From Methylobacterium sp. NEAU K (GTDB taxonomy: Bacteria > Pseudomonadota > Alphaproteobacteria > Rhizobiales > Beijerinckiaceae), in contig NZ_JAUYZJ010000037.1 in the NCBI RefSeq assembly GCF_030700285.1, positions 1 through 46,861 on the forward strand: DNA of 46,861 bases, in the 5' to 3' direction. How positions within the stretch are numbered: position 1 is the stretch's first letter; each line of letters begins with the position of its first letter. The notes below the pieces were generated by a model that had not been told where the DNA came from, ran no database searches, and worked only from the letters and a program-made list of their open reading frames with translations. Shown here piece by piece: positions 15,082-22,573 of this stretch. A program made the position numbers and the translations under genes.

Positions 15082-17943
15082 TCAGGCCGCCGAAGCCGCC
15101 GCCAGCGGACCGGTCGGCATCTGGTCCGCCAGATCGGGCTCCCCGCTCCGCGCCAGGATGGCCGCGCGGGTGACGTCGCGCAGACGCACCGCGGCGTGGA
15201 AATCCTCGCCTTCGGGGACGAGAGGGCCACCCACGTGGACGCCGATCGCGCCCCGGTGCGGGAACCACTGATCGGCCCGGAGGATGGAACGCGTGCCCGA
15301 GATCGTGACCGGTATGACCGGGATGTGGGCTCGGCAGGCTGCCTGGAAGGCGCCGAGATGGAACGGCAGCAGGCCGGGGCTCCGGGTGAAGGTCCCCTCC
15401 GGGAAAGCCACGAGCCGCTCGCCCCAGCGGATCCTGTCGAGCACCGCCGCCGCGTCGGCGACCCCCGCCTCTTCGCCCCGGTGGACGAACACCGTTCCGA
15501 GACGCCTGAGGAAGGGCCCCGCGACGCGCTGCCCGGCCAATTCTTGCTTGGCGAGGAAGACGGGGCCTCCCGAGAGGATCGCGGTGAGGACCACCGCGTC
15601 GAGGTAGCTCGCGTGGTTCGCGACGACGATCGCCGCCATATCCGGCGTGATCGGCTCCCCTGTCACCCGCGGCGGTGTCCCGGTCAGCCGCAGGAACGCC
15701 CGCGCGCCGGCCCGGAGGGCGGCATGGCGCCAGGTCCGGCGGGGCAGCGTGTGGACGAGAGCCCAGACGGGCGCGGCGACAGCGGCGAGGCTTGCCCACC
15801 AGGAGGCGGCGTAGGCCCAGTCGGTGACCCGGCGCACGGTTCGGTGCAGCCGCGCCGCGGTGGCGGCACGCGCCATGCGGAACAGGGCGACCCGGGCATC
15901 CGGCGCGGGCCGGGCGAGTGCGCCCGCCTCGTACCGGGCCCGGGCCTCCGCACGCCGGATCTTCCCGCTCGACGTCTTCGGCACGGTGTGGGGCTGACAC
16001 AGCAGGACCTCGTCCGGCGGCTGTTCGAGCACGGCCGCCAGCCTGTCCATCACCGAACGCCTCAGTGCGTCCCGCTCGCGCGGATCGCCGAGGCGCGTCT
16101 CGGCCACCACGACGAGGCGTTCGGTGCCGCTCTTGGGATCCGAACTCGCGAAGGCCACCACACAGCCCTTCCGGACACCCTGTACCGTGCCGGCGATCTC
16201 TTCGAGTTCCTGAGGATAGAGTTTTCGGCCGGCCCGAATGATGATGTCCTTGGTGCGGCCGGTGACGTAGACGTCGCCGCCCGCGATGTAGGCAAGATCG
16301 CCACTGTTGAGCCAGTCGCCGTCGAACAGGGCGCGGTTTTTCTCGGGGCTTCGAAAGTATCCCGCCGTCGCGGACGGGCCCTTGAATTGCAGACGGCCTT
16401 CGACCCGCTCGGGCAACTCCCGTCCCGCCTCGTCGACGACGCGGATCTGATGGCCGGGCAGCGGGCGCCCGCACGCCACCATGGCGACCGGGTGGGCGGT
16501 GTCCGGACCGGCGAGGCGGGCGACCCCCTCGTGCGACAGCGCGTCCCTGTCGATCCGGTCGATGCGCGGTCCGCGGCCGAGCGGCGGGAAGGCGAGGCCG
16601 ACGGCGCATTCGGCGAGCCCGTAGACCGGCGCCAGGACTTCCGGCCGCAGCCCGAAGGCTCCGAAGCGCTGCGCGAAGCGCGCCAGCGTGTCGGCGCTCA
16701 CGGGCTCGGAACCGTTCGTGAGGACCCGCAGCGATCCGAGATCGAGCCCGGCGAGATCCTGGTCGCGCAGGGTCTTGAGACAGAGTTCGTAGGCGAAGTT
16801 CGGCGCGGCCGAGATCGTGCCGCGGTGCCGGTGGATCGCCCGGAGCCAGCGTCCCGGATCCGCCAGGAAGGCGAGCGGCGGCATGATCACCGCGGGCGCT
16901 CCGTAGTAGAAGCTCCCGAGCCAGCAGCCGATCAGGCCCATGTCGTGGTAGAGGGGAAGCCAGCTCACCACGACATCGGTGGAGGATGCCCCGAGCGCCA
17001 GTCCCATGGCGCGGATGTTGGCCAGGAGGTTGGCGTGGGTGAGGACCACGCCCTTCGGGTCGCCGGTGCTGCCCGACGTGTACTGGATCAGCGCGACGGT
17101 CGCCCCGGTCGCGGCTGCGGCCTGCGTCAGCGGCGCGGCGCTGGCGAGGTCGTCCGGGGTCACGACTTCGCGCAGGGGCGCCACGCGGTCGCGCAGCAGG
17201 TCGGCGAAGGCCTTGATCTCGCTGCCCGCCACGAGGATCCGGGGCTCGGCGTTGCCGAGGATGTGGACCTGACGCTCCAGATGGTCCTCGATCTGGCTGC
17301 GCCGGAACGGCGGGTAGAGCGGGACGGGGATGCCCCCCGCCAGGAGGACGCCGAGGAAGGCCGGGAAGAAGTCGGGACCGGTCGGGAGCATGAGCGCGAC
17401 GCGGTCGCCAACCCCGAGGCCGCGCTCCCGGAGCCCGGCCGCGAGCGCGCGCGCCCGCCGGTCGAGCCCCACGTAGGTGAGAACGGTCTCGCGGTCGGGC
17501 TCCAGGCAGAGCCGCAGGTGTTGCCGGTCAGGGTGCCGGCCGACGTGGAAGGCGAGGACGTCGATCAGCGTCTCGGCCTGCCGGGGCTCCTCGGCCGGCG
17601 GACAGGGTACCTCCGATCTCAGGCGGACGTCCGGATATCGCGCCGGGCCCGCGGCCTCGATGGCCGCGAGGAGATCGGCCGGCGTCGCGGCCTCGCCGAT
17701 CAGCCGGTCCGGCAACGTGACCTTGAAGGTGCGCGCCAGACGCAGCAGGAGTTCCGCCCGGCCGAGACTGTCGAGCCCGAGGTCTCGCGCGAGGTCGCTC
17801 CCCGGATCGACCGCCGGGATCGCGCGGCTGTTGGGGTGCAGCTCGGCCAGGAGCGCGCGGATCTCGCCGAGGAGGACCGCCTCGGCCGGGGCCGGCCGGG
17901 ATTCGGACGTCTTCTCGCTCGGTACCGGGGCACCCGTGCTCAC
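15082..17943 (-). CDS. Tripartite fusion: acyl carrier protein - fatty acyl-AMP ligase - PlsC acyltransferase
   Basis: A 953-residue protein. About 15-100 is an acyl carrier domain with the phosphopantetheine motif GLDSLGRAE (Ser near 59). About 125-690 is a fatty acyl-AMP ligase: YTSGSTGDPKG (about 286), the FAAL-typical PLYHDMGLIG, YGLAECAVGL, GRTKDIIIRAGRKLYPQELE and the late Lys in PKTSSGKIRRA. About 700-940 is a lysophospholipid-type acyltransferase with NHASYLD (HX4D, about 774) and FPEGTFT (about 846), preceded by a hydrophobic anchor (WWASLAAVAAPVWALV). The reading is that a fatty acid is adenylated, loaded on the fused carrier and passed to a glycerolipid at the membrane without CoA; this is inference. 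GTG at 17943 follows GAGG. A FixK/FNR-like box lies about 83 bp upstream. Confidence 0.88.
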   Translation of the reverse strand: MSTGAPVPSEKTSESRPAPAEAVLLGEIRALLAELHPNSRAIPAVDPGSDLARDLGLDSLGRAELLLRLARTFKVTLPDRLIGEAATPADLLAAIEAAGPARYPDVRLRSEVPCPPAEEPRQAETLIDVLAFHVGRHPDRQHLRLCLEPDRETVLTYVGLDRRARALAAGLRERGLGVGDRVALMLPTGPDFFPAFLGVLLAGGIPVPLYPPFRRSQIEDHLERQVHILGNAEPRILVAGSEIKAFADLLRDRVAPLREVVTPDDLASAAPLTQAAAATGATVALIQYTSGSTGDPKGVVLTHANLLANIRAMGLALGASSTDVVVSWLPLYHDMGLIGCWLGSFYYGAPAVIMPPLAFLADPGRWLRAIHRHRGTISAAPNFAYELCLKTLRDQDLAGLDLGSLRVLTNGSEPVSADTLARFAQRFGAFGLRPEVLAPVYGLAECAVGLAFPPLGRGPRIDRIDRDALSHEGVARLAGPDTAHPVAMVACGRPLPGHQIRVVDEAGRELPERVEGRLQFKGPSATAGYFRSPEKNRALFDGDWLNSGDLAYIAGGDVYVTGRTKDIIIRAGRKLYPQELEEIAGTVQGVRKGCVVAFASSDPKSGTERLVVVAETRLGDPRERDALRRSVMDRLAAVLEQPPDEVLLCQPHTVPKTSSGKIRRAEARARYEAGALARPAPDARVALFRMARAATAARLHRTVRRVTDWAYAASWWASLAAVAAPVWALVHTLPRRTWRHAALRAGARAFLRLTGTPPRVTGEPITPDMAAIVVANHASYLDAVVLTAILSGGPVFLAKQELAGQRVAGPFLRRLGTVFVHRGEEAGVADAAAVLDRIRWGERLVAFPEGTFTRSPGLLPFHLGAFQAACRAHIPVIPVTISGTRSILRADQWFPHRGAIGVHVGGPLVPEGEDFHAAVRLRDVTRAAILARSGEPDLADQMPTGPLAAASAA

Positions 17944-18019
17944 GGGCGATCCTCGCGTTGCCCTGTCCGGCCAGCCCGCAGGTCTTGCGTGAGGCTGCCG
18001 GCGCTCGCGCCGTCCCGCT

Positions 18020-18033
18020 TTGATCTGTCTCAA
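18020..18033. promoter_or_regulatory. FixK/FNR-like binding site
   Basis: TTGATCTGTCTCAA fits TTG(A/C)-N6-TCAA. Its centre is about 83 bp before the GTG of the ACP-FAAL-PlsC gene and about 147 bp before the divergent 52-residue membrane protein, so it can serve either. Confidence 0.6.
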
Positions 18034-18173
18034 GCCGTTCAGCCGCACAGGACCTACCTGCACAGGACGGGCGCGGCGTCCGAGTGAATTTGCCTGTCGA
18101 CAACCCGAAGACTCGGAAACCTTCCGGCTCGACATACGTCGCTCGTGTATCGCTGATCGGCGCGGAGGCCATC

Positions 18174-18332
18174 ATGATGTCGCTGGGCGTGTTCTGTGTC
18201 GTGGCTGGCATCGGCCTGGTGGTCGGATCCCTTTGGTCCGCCCGGTACCGCGCCATCCTCGAGGTGATGGGCGGGAGCCTGTTCCTGGCCGGGCTCGGCT
18301 TCGCGGGCGCAGACTTGGCGCTCGCCTCCTGA
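18174..18332 (+). CDS. 52-residue two-helix membrane protein (paralogue of 32419-32577)
   Basis: Two hydrophobic helices (MSLGVFCVVAGIGLVVGSLW and GGSLFLAGLGFAGADLAL) joined by a short basic/polar loop. The ATG at 18174 follows GGAGG; a longer reading from 18084 lacks a ribosome site. The second half, ILEVMGGSLFLAGLGFAGA, aligns with ALESAGGSLIVLGLVIIGA of the gene at 32419, and both proteins are exactly 52 residues. No family recognised. It is divergent from the lipid operon across the FixK/FNR-like box. Confidence 0.65.
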   Translation: MMSLGVFCVVAGIGLVVGSLWSARYRAILEVMGGSLFLAGLGFAGADLALAS

Positions 18333-18725
18333 TCCGCCGCGCCGGACGATTTCCGGCTGCGGGCATCGGGGCTTCCGCGGTACCGGGTTTGGCCCGTCAG
18401 TCACATGCGCCGGCGAAGCTGGGTCTACGCCGCCGCAGTGCGGCCTTCCGCATTCCTGCCCGACGGTACGCTTTGTGCGGCCCCTGGCCGGGTGGGCGGC
18501 TCGCCCGGGGACCGCGCCGTGTCGTCGGATGCCCCCTTCTTCGGGGCGGCGGCGCGATCTCCAACCGCGCTCCCATCCAAAGTCCGGATGCGGGACGCCT
18601 CGAAGCCCCGCGATCCGGCCGGGACGATCCAAGGGTCTTCGAGGGGGAGGGGTTGCCAAGCTTAACCATATGGGTCAGCCTGTACGTAAGTAATGCGTCC
18701 TGATCCGCCCAGCCCAGGAGTGCCA
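18333..18725. other. Intergenic region without recognised gene
   Basis: Open frames here are Arg/Pro/Ser-rich shadows. I see no regulatory box, hairpin or RNA. Confidence 0.4.
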
Positions 18726-18971
18726 ATGCTGGTCAACCACGAGCGCCGCCTTCTCAATAAAGCTGCCGAGGCCGACGATTATCGGATCTCGATCCAACGG
18801 AAGCCGGACGATTCCTGGCCCGGCGACCACAGCAGGCTCATCGCGCTCGAAAGTGTCGGCCATCTGGAGCGGATCGTCCACCACCCCAAGCCCGATGACG
18901 GCCACGCCACCTGGCGGATCACCGCCACCGGCCTGACGCAGCTCCGGGCTCTCTCGGGCGGAGCGGCGTGA
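18726..18971 (+). CDS. Hypothetical small protein
   Basis: An 81-residue protein. The C-terminal part (ATWRITATGLTQLRALSG) looks like the last helix of a small winged-helix fold; the middle (RLIALESVGHLERIVHHPK) is mixed. AGGAG sits right before the ATG at 18726. Its stop overlaps the start of the next small gene (TGATG), so the two are coupled. Function unknown; a small DNA-binding role is a guess. Confidence 0.6.
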   Translation: MLVNHERRLLNKAAEADDYRISIQRKPDDSWPGDHSRLIALESVGHLERIVHHPKPDDGHATWRITATGLTQLRALSGGAA

Positions 18972-19111
18972 TGGCTTCGATCAAGATCCGCGCCACCGAC
19001 GACGGCACCTTCGTGGTCTATCGCAACGGAGCTGCCGTCGCTTCCGGACTGACCCGCGACCAGGCCGAGCGCTGCGCGACCGTTCTGGGCTGGATCGCCC
19101 AGGGGGCCTAG
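18971..19111 (+). CDS. 46-residue hypothetical protein, coupled to preceding gene
   Basis: The protein begins MASIKIRATDDGTFVVYRNG and ends QAERCATVLGWIAQGA: two beta strands then a helix. The ATG overlaps the TGA of the upstream gene and GGAG lies nine bases ahead, which supports real translation despite the short length. No family recognised. Confidence 0.6.
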   Translation: MASIKIRATDDGTFVVYRNGAAVASGLTRDQAERCATVLGWIAQGA

Positions 19112-19206
19112 GATCGCTCCGGTGCGTGCATTCCGTGCGGGCGCGGCCCCGGTAAGAAACCGTTAACCCTGTCGGATTACGCCCGGAGAACCAGCCGATC
19201 GCTGGC

Positions 19207-19253
19207 CTTCCACGCCCGTCCGATCCGCCCCTCAACACGGATGGGCGTGGAAG
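19207..19253. terminator. Long stem-loop between convergent genes
   Basis: A 16-bp stem (CTTCCACGCCCGTCCG against CGGATGGGCGTGGAAG, one G-T wobble) with a 15-base loop. It lies in the 295-bp gap between the gene ending at 19111 and the minus-strand gene ending at 19407. No T-run follows. It could be a bidirectional terminator, a palindromic repeat element or a small structured RNA. Confidence 0.5.
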
Positions 19254-19406
19254 CCTGAGATCCGCCGGCGCACGGGCGGCCCGCGACCGCTGCTCGGCTC
19301 GGTGGCGGAACACAGGCCGGCCGCCGCGTGAGGTGTCTCGGAGACGCCCGTTCCTTGGAATAAGTCCGGCTCTAGGCGAGCAGTCACGGCCGATCTGCCG
19401 GTCCGT

Positions 19407-19643
19407 TCAGAGAGCCCGCGCGTAGCCGGGACGGAGATCGATCGCCTGGGCGGTGGCCTGAGAGAGCCGCACCTCCGTCAGCGTGACCTCGGCGCCCTCC
19501 TTCACGGCCTCCCTGACGATCTGCACGCCGCTCTCGGGATCATCGGCGATGACCGCGTAGAACAGCGTGAGCAGGTGCTCGGGCGCGTCCTCGTCGGGGC
19601 GGGCGACCTTCACGATGAAGGCGGTTTGGTTAGGTTCGATCAT
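19407..19643 (-). CDS. Hypothetical small protein
   Basis: A 78-residue soluble alpha/beta protein: AFIVKVARPDED, a helix with LLTLFYAVIADD, GVQIVREAVKEGAEVTLTEV, and a helix-turn QATAQAIDLRPGYARAL. Clean codon use and frame support it. No ribosome site is obvious before the ATG. Family not recognised. It is the last of a minus-strand run that includes transaldolase. Confidence 0.6.
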   Translation of the reverse strand: MIEPNQTAFIVKVARPDEDAPEHLLTLFYAVIADDPESGVQIVREAVKEGAEVTLTEVRLSQATAQAIDLRPGYARAL

Positions 19644-19760
19644 CGCGGACGCTTACACCCGACGGTGGCTGCAACGAAGGCGCAACCGGTCGGAACGGGG
19701 CGCAGGCTCAGGAAAATCGTCAACCGCCCGGGGCGGCCCCCCGAAAGGGGCGCCCGCCGG

Positions 19761-20009
19761 TCAGATCGCGGTCAGGCGCTCGGTGTTGAACGCGACGTGC
19801 TCGCGGTAGCGGGCGATGACCGTCTCGGGCGAGCCACCCAGCATCAGCGTCGTCATCGCCTCGCCGGCGGCGTGTACCTTCTCGAGCACCATGGACTGTG
19901 CCTCGGCGAGCCCCTCGCTGCCGCCCCAGGCGAGGCGCATCAGCCGCAGTTCGATGACACGCTGTGCCTCGATGGCCAGCATCATCGACGAGTAGAAGGA
20001 ATTATACAC
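19761..20009 (-). CDS. Hypothetical helical protein, phasin-like in style
   Basis: An 82-residue, nearly all-helical protein (MMLAIEAQRVIELRLMRLAW, MVLEKVHAAGEAMTTLML, then a short loop and VIARYREHVAFNTERLTAI). The closing pattern IxxYRxHVxxNxxRL resembles the ends of small phasin-like or YkuC-type helical proteins of rhizobia, but I cannot name a family. The start is a GTG preceded by GGGGAG. It lies downstream of transaldolase on the same strand, 120 bp away. Confidence 0.6.
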   Translation of the reverse strand: MYNSFYSSMMLAIEAQRVIELRLMRLAWGGSEGLAEAQSMVLEKVHAAGEAMTTLMLGGSPETVIARYREHVAFNTERLTAI

Positions 20010-20129
20010 GGCTCACTCCCCGCCGCGGCAGGAGCGGCAAGGCTTCAACTCGGCCGCGGTCCGAAACGATCCGCCGGCGCCCGCATGCCCGCCCCGCGTT
20101 CCGGACCGGCCGATCGGGCTCGGGTTCCG

Positions 20130-21092
20130 TCACACGCGCGCGAGCCGGGCACGGATGAGACCGTGGAGGGCGCGCAGGTCGCTGCCGAACTGCCGGATGC
20201 CCTCCGCGAGCTTCTCCGTGGCCATGGCGCTCTCGTTCAGCTCCCAACGGAACGAGAGCGCGTCCGTTGCCGGCACCTCGGGCGGCTCGCCGTAGGCCTC
20301 CGGCGACAGGGCGCGGGTGAGGGTGCCCTGCGTGGCGGCGAGTTCCTCCAGCAGCTTCGGCGCGATGGTCAGGCGGTCGCAGCCCGCCAGCGCCTGGATC
20401 TGGCCGATGTTGCGGAACGAGGCGCCCATCACGACGGTCTTGATCCCGCGCGCCTTGTAGGCGGCATAGATCGCCCGCACGGACTGGACGCCCGGATCGT
20501 CCGCCCCCGTGTAGGTCTTCCCCTCGGCCTTGGCGTACCAGTCCGTGATGCGCCCGACGAAGGGCGAGATCAGGAATACGCCGGCATCCGCGCAGGCCAT
20601 CGCCTGGACGAGGGAGAACAGCAGGGTCAGGTTGCAGTCCACGCCCTCGCGCTGGAGCACGCGCGCCGCCTGGATGCCCTCCCAGGTCGAGGCGATCTTG
20701 ATCAGCACCCGCTCGCGCGGCACACCGCGCGCGTCATAGGCGCCGATGATCGCCCGGGCCTTCTCCAGCGTCCGCTCCGTGTCGAAGGAGAGATTGGCGT
20801 CGACCTCCGTGGAGACCCGTCCCGGTACCAGCTTGGTCAGCGCGACGCCGACCGAGACGGCGAGCCGGTCCGCGACGGCCTGGACGACATCCTCGGTCCC
20901 GCCGCCCTGGGCCCGGCCCCAGCTCACCGCCTCGTCGACGATGTGGGCGAGGCCCTCCGTGCCGGCCGCCTTCAGGAGCAGCGAGGGATTCGTCGTGCAG
21001 TCGACCGGCTTCAGCTTCTCGATGGCGCCGATGTCGCCGGTATCGGCGACCACCACGGTCATGGTGCGGAGTTGGTCGAGCAGCGATGTCAT
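20130..21092 (-). CDS. tal: Transaldolase
   Basis: A 320-residue enzyme of the classical TalB length that moves the dihydroxyacetone unit between sugar phosphates in the non-oxidative pentose phosphate pathway. Family motifs are DTGDIGAIEKLKPVDCTTNPS near the N-terminus, the Schiff-base Lys in ERVLIKIASTWEG (about 133), GVDCNLTLLFSLVQA, FISPFVGR-like LISPFVGRITDW, and VVMGASFRNIGQI. GAGGTGAGCC precedes the ATG. It could take up glucose 6-phosphate made by the GH65/bPGM pair elsewhere in the window. Confidence 0.95.
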   Translation of the reverse strand: MTSLLDQLRTMTVVVADTGDIGAIEKLKPVDCTTNPSLLLKAAGTEGLAHIVDEAVSWGRAQGGGTEDVVQAVADRLAVSVGVALTKLVPGRVSTEVDANLSFDTERTLEKARAIIGAYDARGVPRERVLIKIASTWEGIQAARVLQREGVDCNLTLLFSLVQAMACADAGVFLISPFVGRITDWYAKAEGKTYTGADDPGVQSVRAIYAAYKARGIKTVVMGASFRNIGQIQALAGCDRLTIAPKLLEELAATQGTLTRALSPEAYGEPPEVPATDALSFRWELNESAMATEKLAEGIRQFGSDLRALHGLIRARLARV

Positions 21093-21226
21093 GGCTCACC
21101 TCGTGCGTTGACGAGCGGTCAGGGTCCCGTGGAACCCTCGCGCCGCGCCGGTATCCGTGGCGCTGTCGGCCGCGCCCGCGCGGCCCCACCCTTTCCTGGC
21201 GCACGCCGTACCACAATCGGACGGGA

Positions 21227-21466
21227 TCAGCCGATAGAGCGCCAGTCGCGCAGCGACAGCGACCACGCCCGATCCGCGTTGTAGGGGACGGCCACGCGGG
21301 CGTGGCTGACCATCCGGGCCAGCATGACCTTCTCGCCGAGGGCGGTGATCCGGATCACGGTCGGGCCGTAGCCCGCATCGCCGACGAGGCAGGTTCCGAC
21401 ACGCCAGCCGTGCTCACGGCAGATATCCGCCGCGCATCGGTGGTCGTGCCGGGTCCCGGGCGTCAC
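21227..21466 (-). CDS. Hypothetical protein, coupled to membrane protein gene
   Basis: A 79-residue protein containing CAADICREHGWRVGTCLVGD, then TVIRITALGEKVMLAR and a final RAWSLSLRDWRSIG. It looks like a compact beta-rich domain with three Cys. GTG at 21466 overlaps the TGA of the gene at 21463-21747 (GTGA), with GGAG about 12 bases upstream. The longer frame running to 22162 crosses two other genes and is not used. No family recognised. Confidence 0.55.
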   Translation of the reverse strand: MTPGTRHDHRCAADICREHGWRVGTCLVGDAGYGPTVIRITALGEKVMLARMVSHARVAVPYNADRAWSLSLRDWRSIG

Positions 21467-21747
21467 GGGTTGGCGCTCCGGGCGGCCGGCTGCGGAGCGG
21501 ACGGATTGCCGCCCGGAACCGCGCTGCTGTTGGACGGCGACGTGGCGCCGCTCTCGGTTCCGGTGATCTGCTTGCGCGAGGCATCCTGGCTCTGGCTCGC
21601 GTAGTCGGGCGGCGAACTCGCGCCCTGCCACATCATCAGCCCGGCGAGCGCGGCGAGCATGAGACCCACGCTGACGATCAGGACGTAGAGCGCCGGCCTG
21701 CCGCGCTTGCCCTGACGGCTGTCCTGACCGGAGAGTTGTTCTGCCAC
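21463..21747 (-). CDS. Small single-span membrane protein with periplasmic tail
   Basis: A 94-residue protein: a short basic cytoplasmic start (DSRQGKRGRPA), one transmembrane helix (LYVLIVSVGLMLAALAGLMM), then a Ser/Pro/Gln-rich probably disordered tail (SPPDYASQSQDAS to SAPQPAARSANP). GTG start with GAGG upstream. Its stop overlaps the start of the following gene. Function unknown. Confidence 0.65.
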   Translation of the reverse strand: MAEQLSGQDSRQGKRGRPALYVLIVSVGLMLAALAGLMMWQGASSPPDYASQSQDASRKQITGTESGATSPSNSSAVPGGNPSAPQPAARSANP

Positions 21748-21851
21748 CGATATACCTCGCTCGCCCGCGCCTGCGGATACCGGGGAGCAACAGGCTGCCG
21801 AGCGGATAGGTCCAGCCCTGTGGCGCTATGCACCGGCCGGCGCTGCGCCGC

Positions 21852-22229
21852 TCAGCCCGTGCGCCGGGCCGTCCAGCGCCCCGAACAGGCGGTGAGCCCG
21901 GAGAGCCTCCAGCGTCCGGTGCCGCCGGCTCCGCTAAGGCGACCGCTGACCGACACGCTGGCGAGCCCGCTGCGGATCGTGCCGGTGATCCGACCGTCGG
22001 CGCCTGTCCGGCCGGAGGCGTCGACGCCGGTGTCGCCGGCCTCGTCCACATTCCCGTCCCGGATGACGATGGGATAGCGGAACGGCCCGGCGCAGCTCCC
22101 GTTCTCCGTGGTCGCCACCACCGACCAGGATCCATCGAATCCGTTCGCCGTCGGCGCGGCAACCGCCGAGCCGGCGGCCAGGGCCAGGGATAGGGCTGCC
22201 GGAATCGCGGCGCGGTCGAGTCTGGTCAT
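21852..22229 (-). CDS. Secreted hypothetical protein
   Basis: A 125-residue protein with a signal peptide (RAAIPAALSLALAAGSAVAA) and a mature beta-rich domain. Recurrent features are FDGSWSVVATTENGSCAGPF, IVIRDGNV, GRITGTIRSG, and a closing GGTGRWRLSG then CSGRWTARR, with a Cys pair likely to form a disulphide. This FDGSW...CxGxW pattern is common in uncharacterised Methylobacterium and Bradyrhizobium periplasmic proteins. The ATG at 22229 follows GAGGAG. Confidence 0.7.
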   Translation of the reverse strand: MTRLDRAAIPAALSLALAAGSAVAAPTANGFDGSWSVVATTENGSCAGPFRYPIVIRDGNVDEAGDTGVDASGRTGADGRITGTIRSGLASVSVSGRLSGAGGTGRWRLSGLTACSGRWTARRTG

Positions 22230-22573
22230 GGTCTCCTCTCGTGTGTCGTCGTTGCCGCGAGGCCGCCGGTCCTCTCTGTGACGGCGGCTCCGCGGTGGCT
22301 GCGGCTGGGTTGGCGGACCAGGCGTTCGCGCGATGCCCGGCCGCGCGGCCGCGCCGGGAGGGCAGGGGGCCGGCGCCCGGCACAACCCTGGGGAAGGAAG
22401 CGGGACCCCGCTGCCGCGCCGTCGTGCGGGTTTCCTGCGAGCCGATTTGGGTGCCGGCCGTCCCGATGCACTGAGAAGGACTTACCGGGAGAGGGGATTT
22501 TCTGTGCCGGATCGAGCGTGCGGCGGCGCCGTTCCGGCTCGGCCGCGCGACGCCCTGTCCGGGCGCGAGCCGG
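22230..22573. other. Intergenic region without recognised gene
   Basis: GC-rich, between the secreted protein and the 3' end of the sigma-factor gene. I see no gene, box or hairpin. Confidence 0.35.

Noticed and set aside
14992..18087. Open frame of 1031 codons antisense to the ACP-FAAL-PlsC gene
   Set aside because: Arg/Gly/Glu-rich composition without any domain; it mirrors a well-supported gene and is a product of high GC.
21227..22162. Long minus-strand frame spanning two small genes
   Set aside because: Only the part after 21466 looks like protein; the rest is a shadow of the genes at 21463 and 21852.
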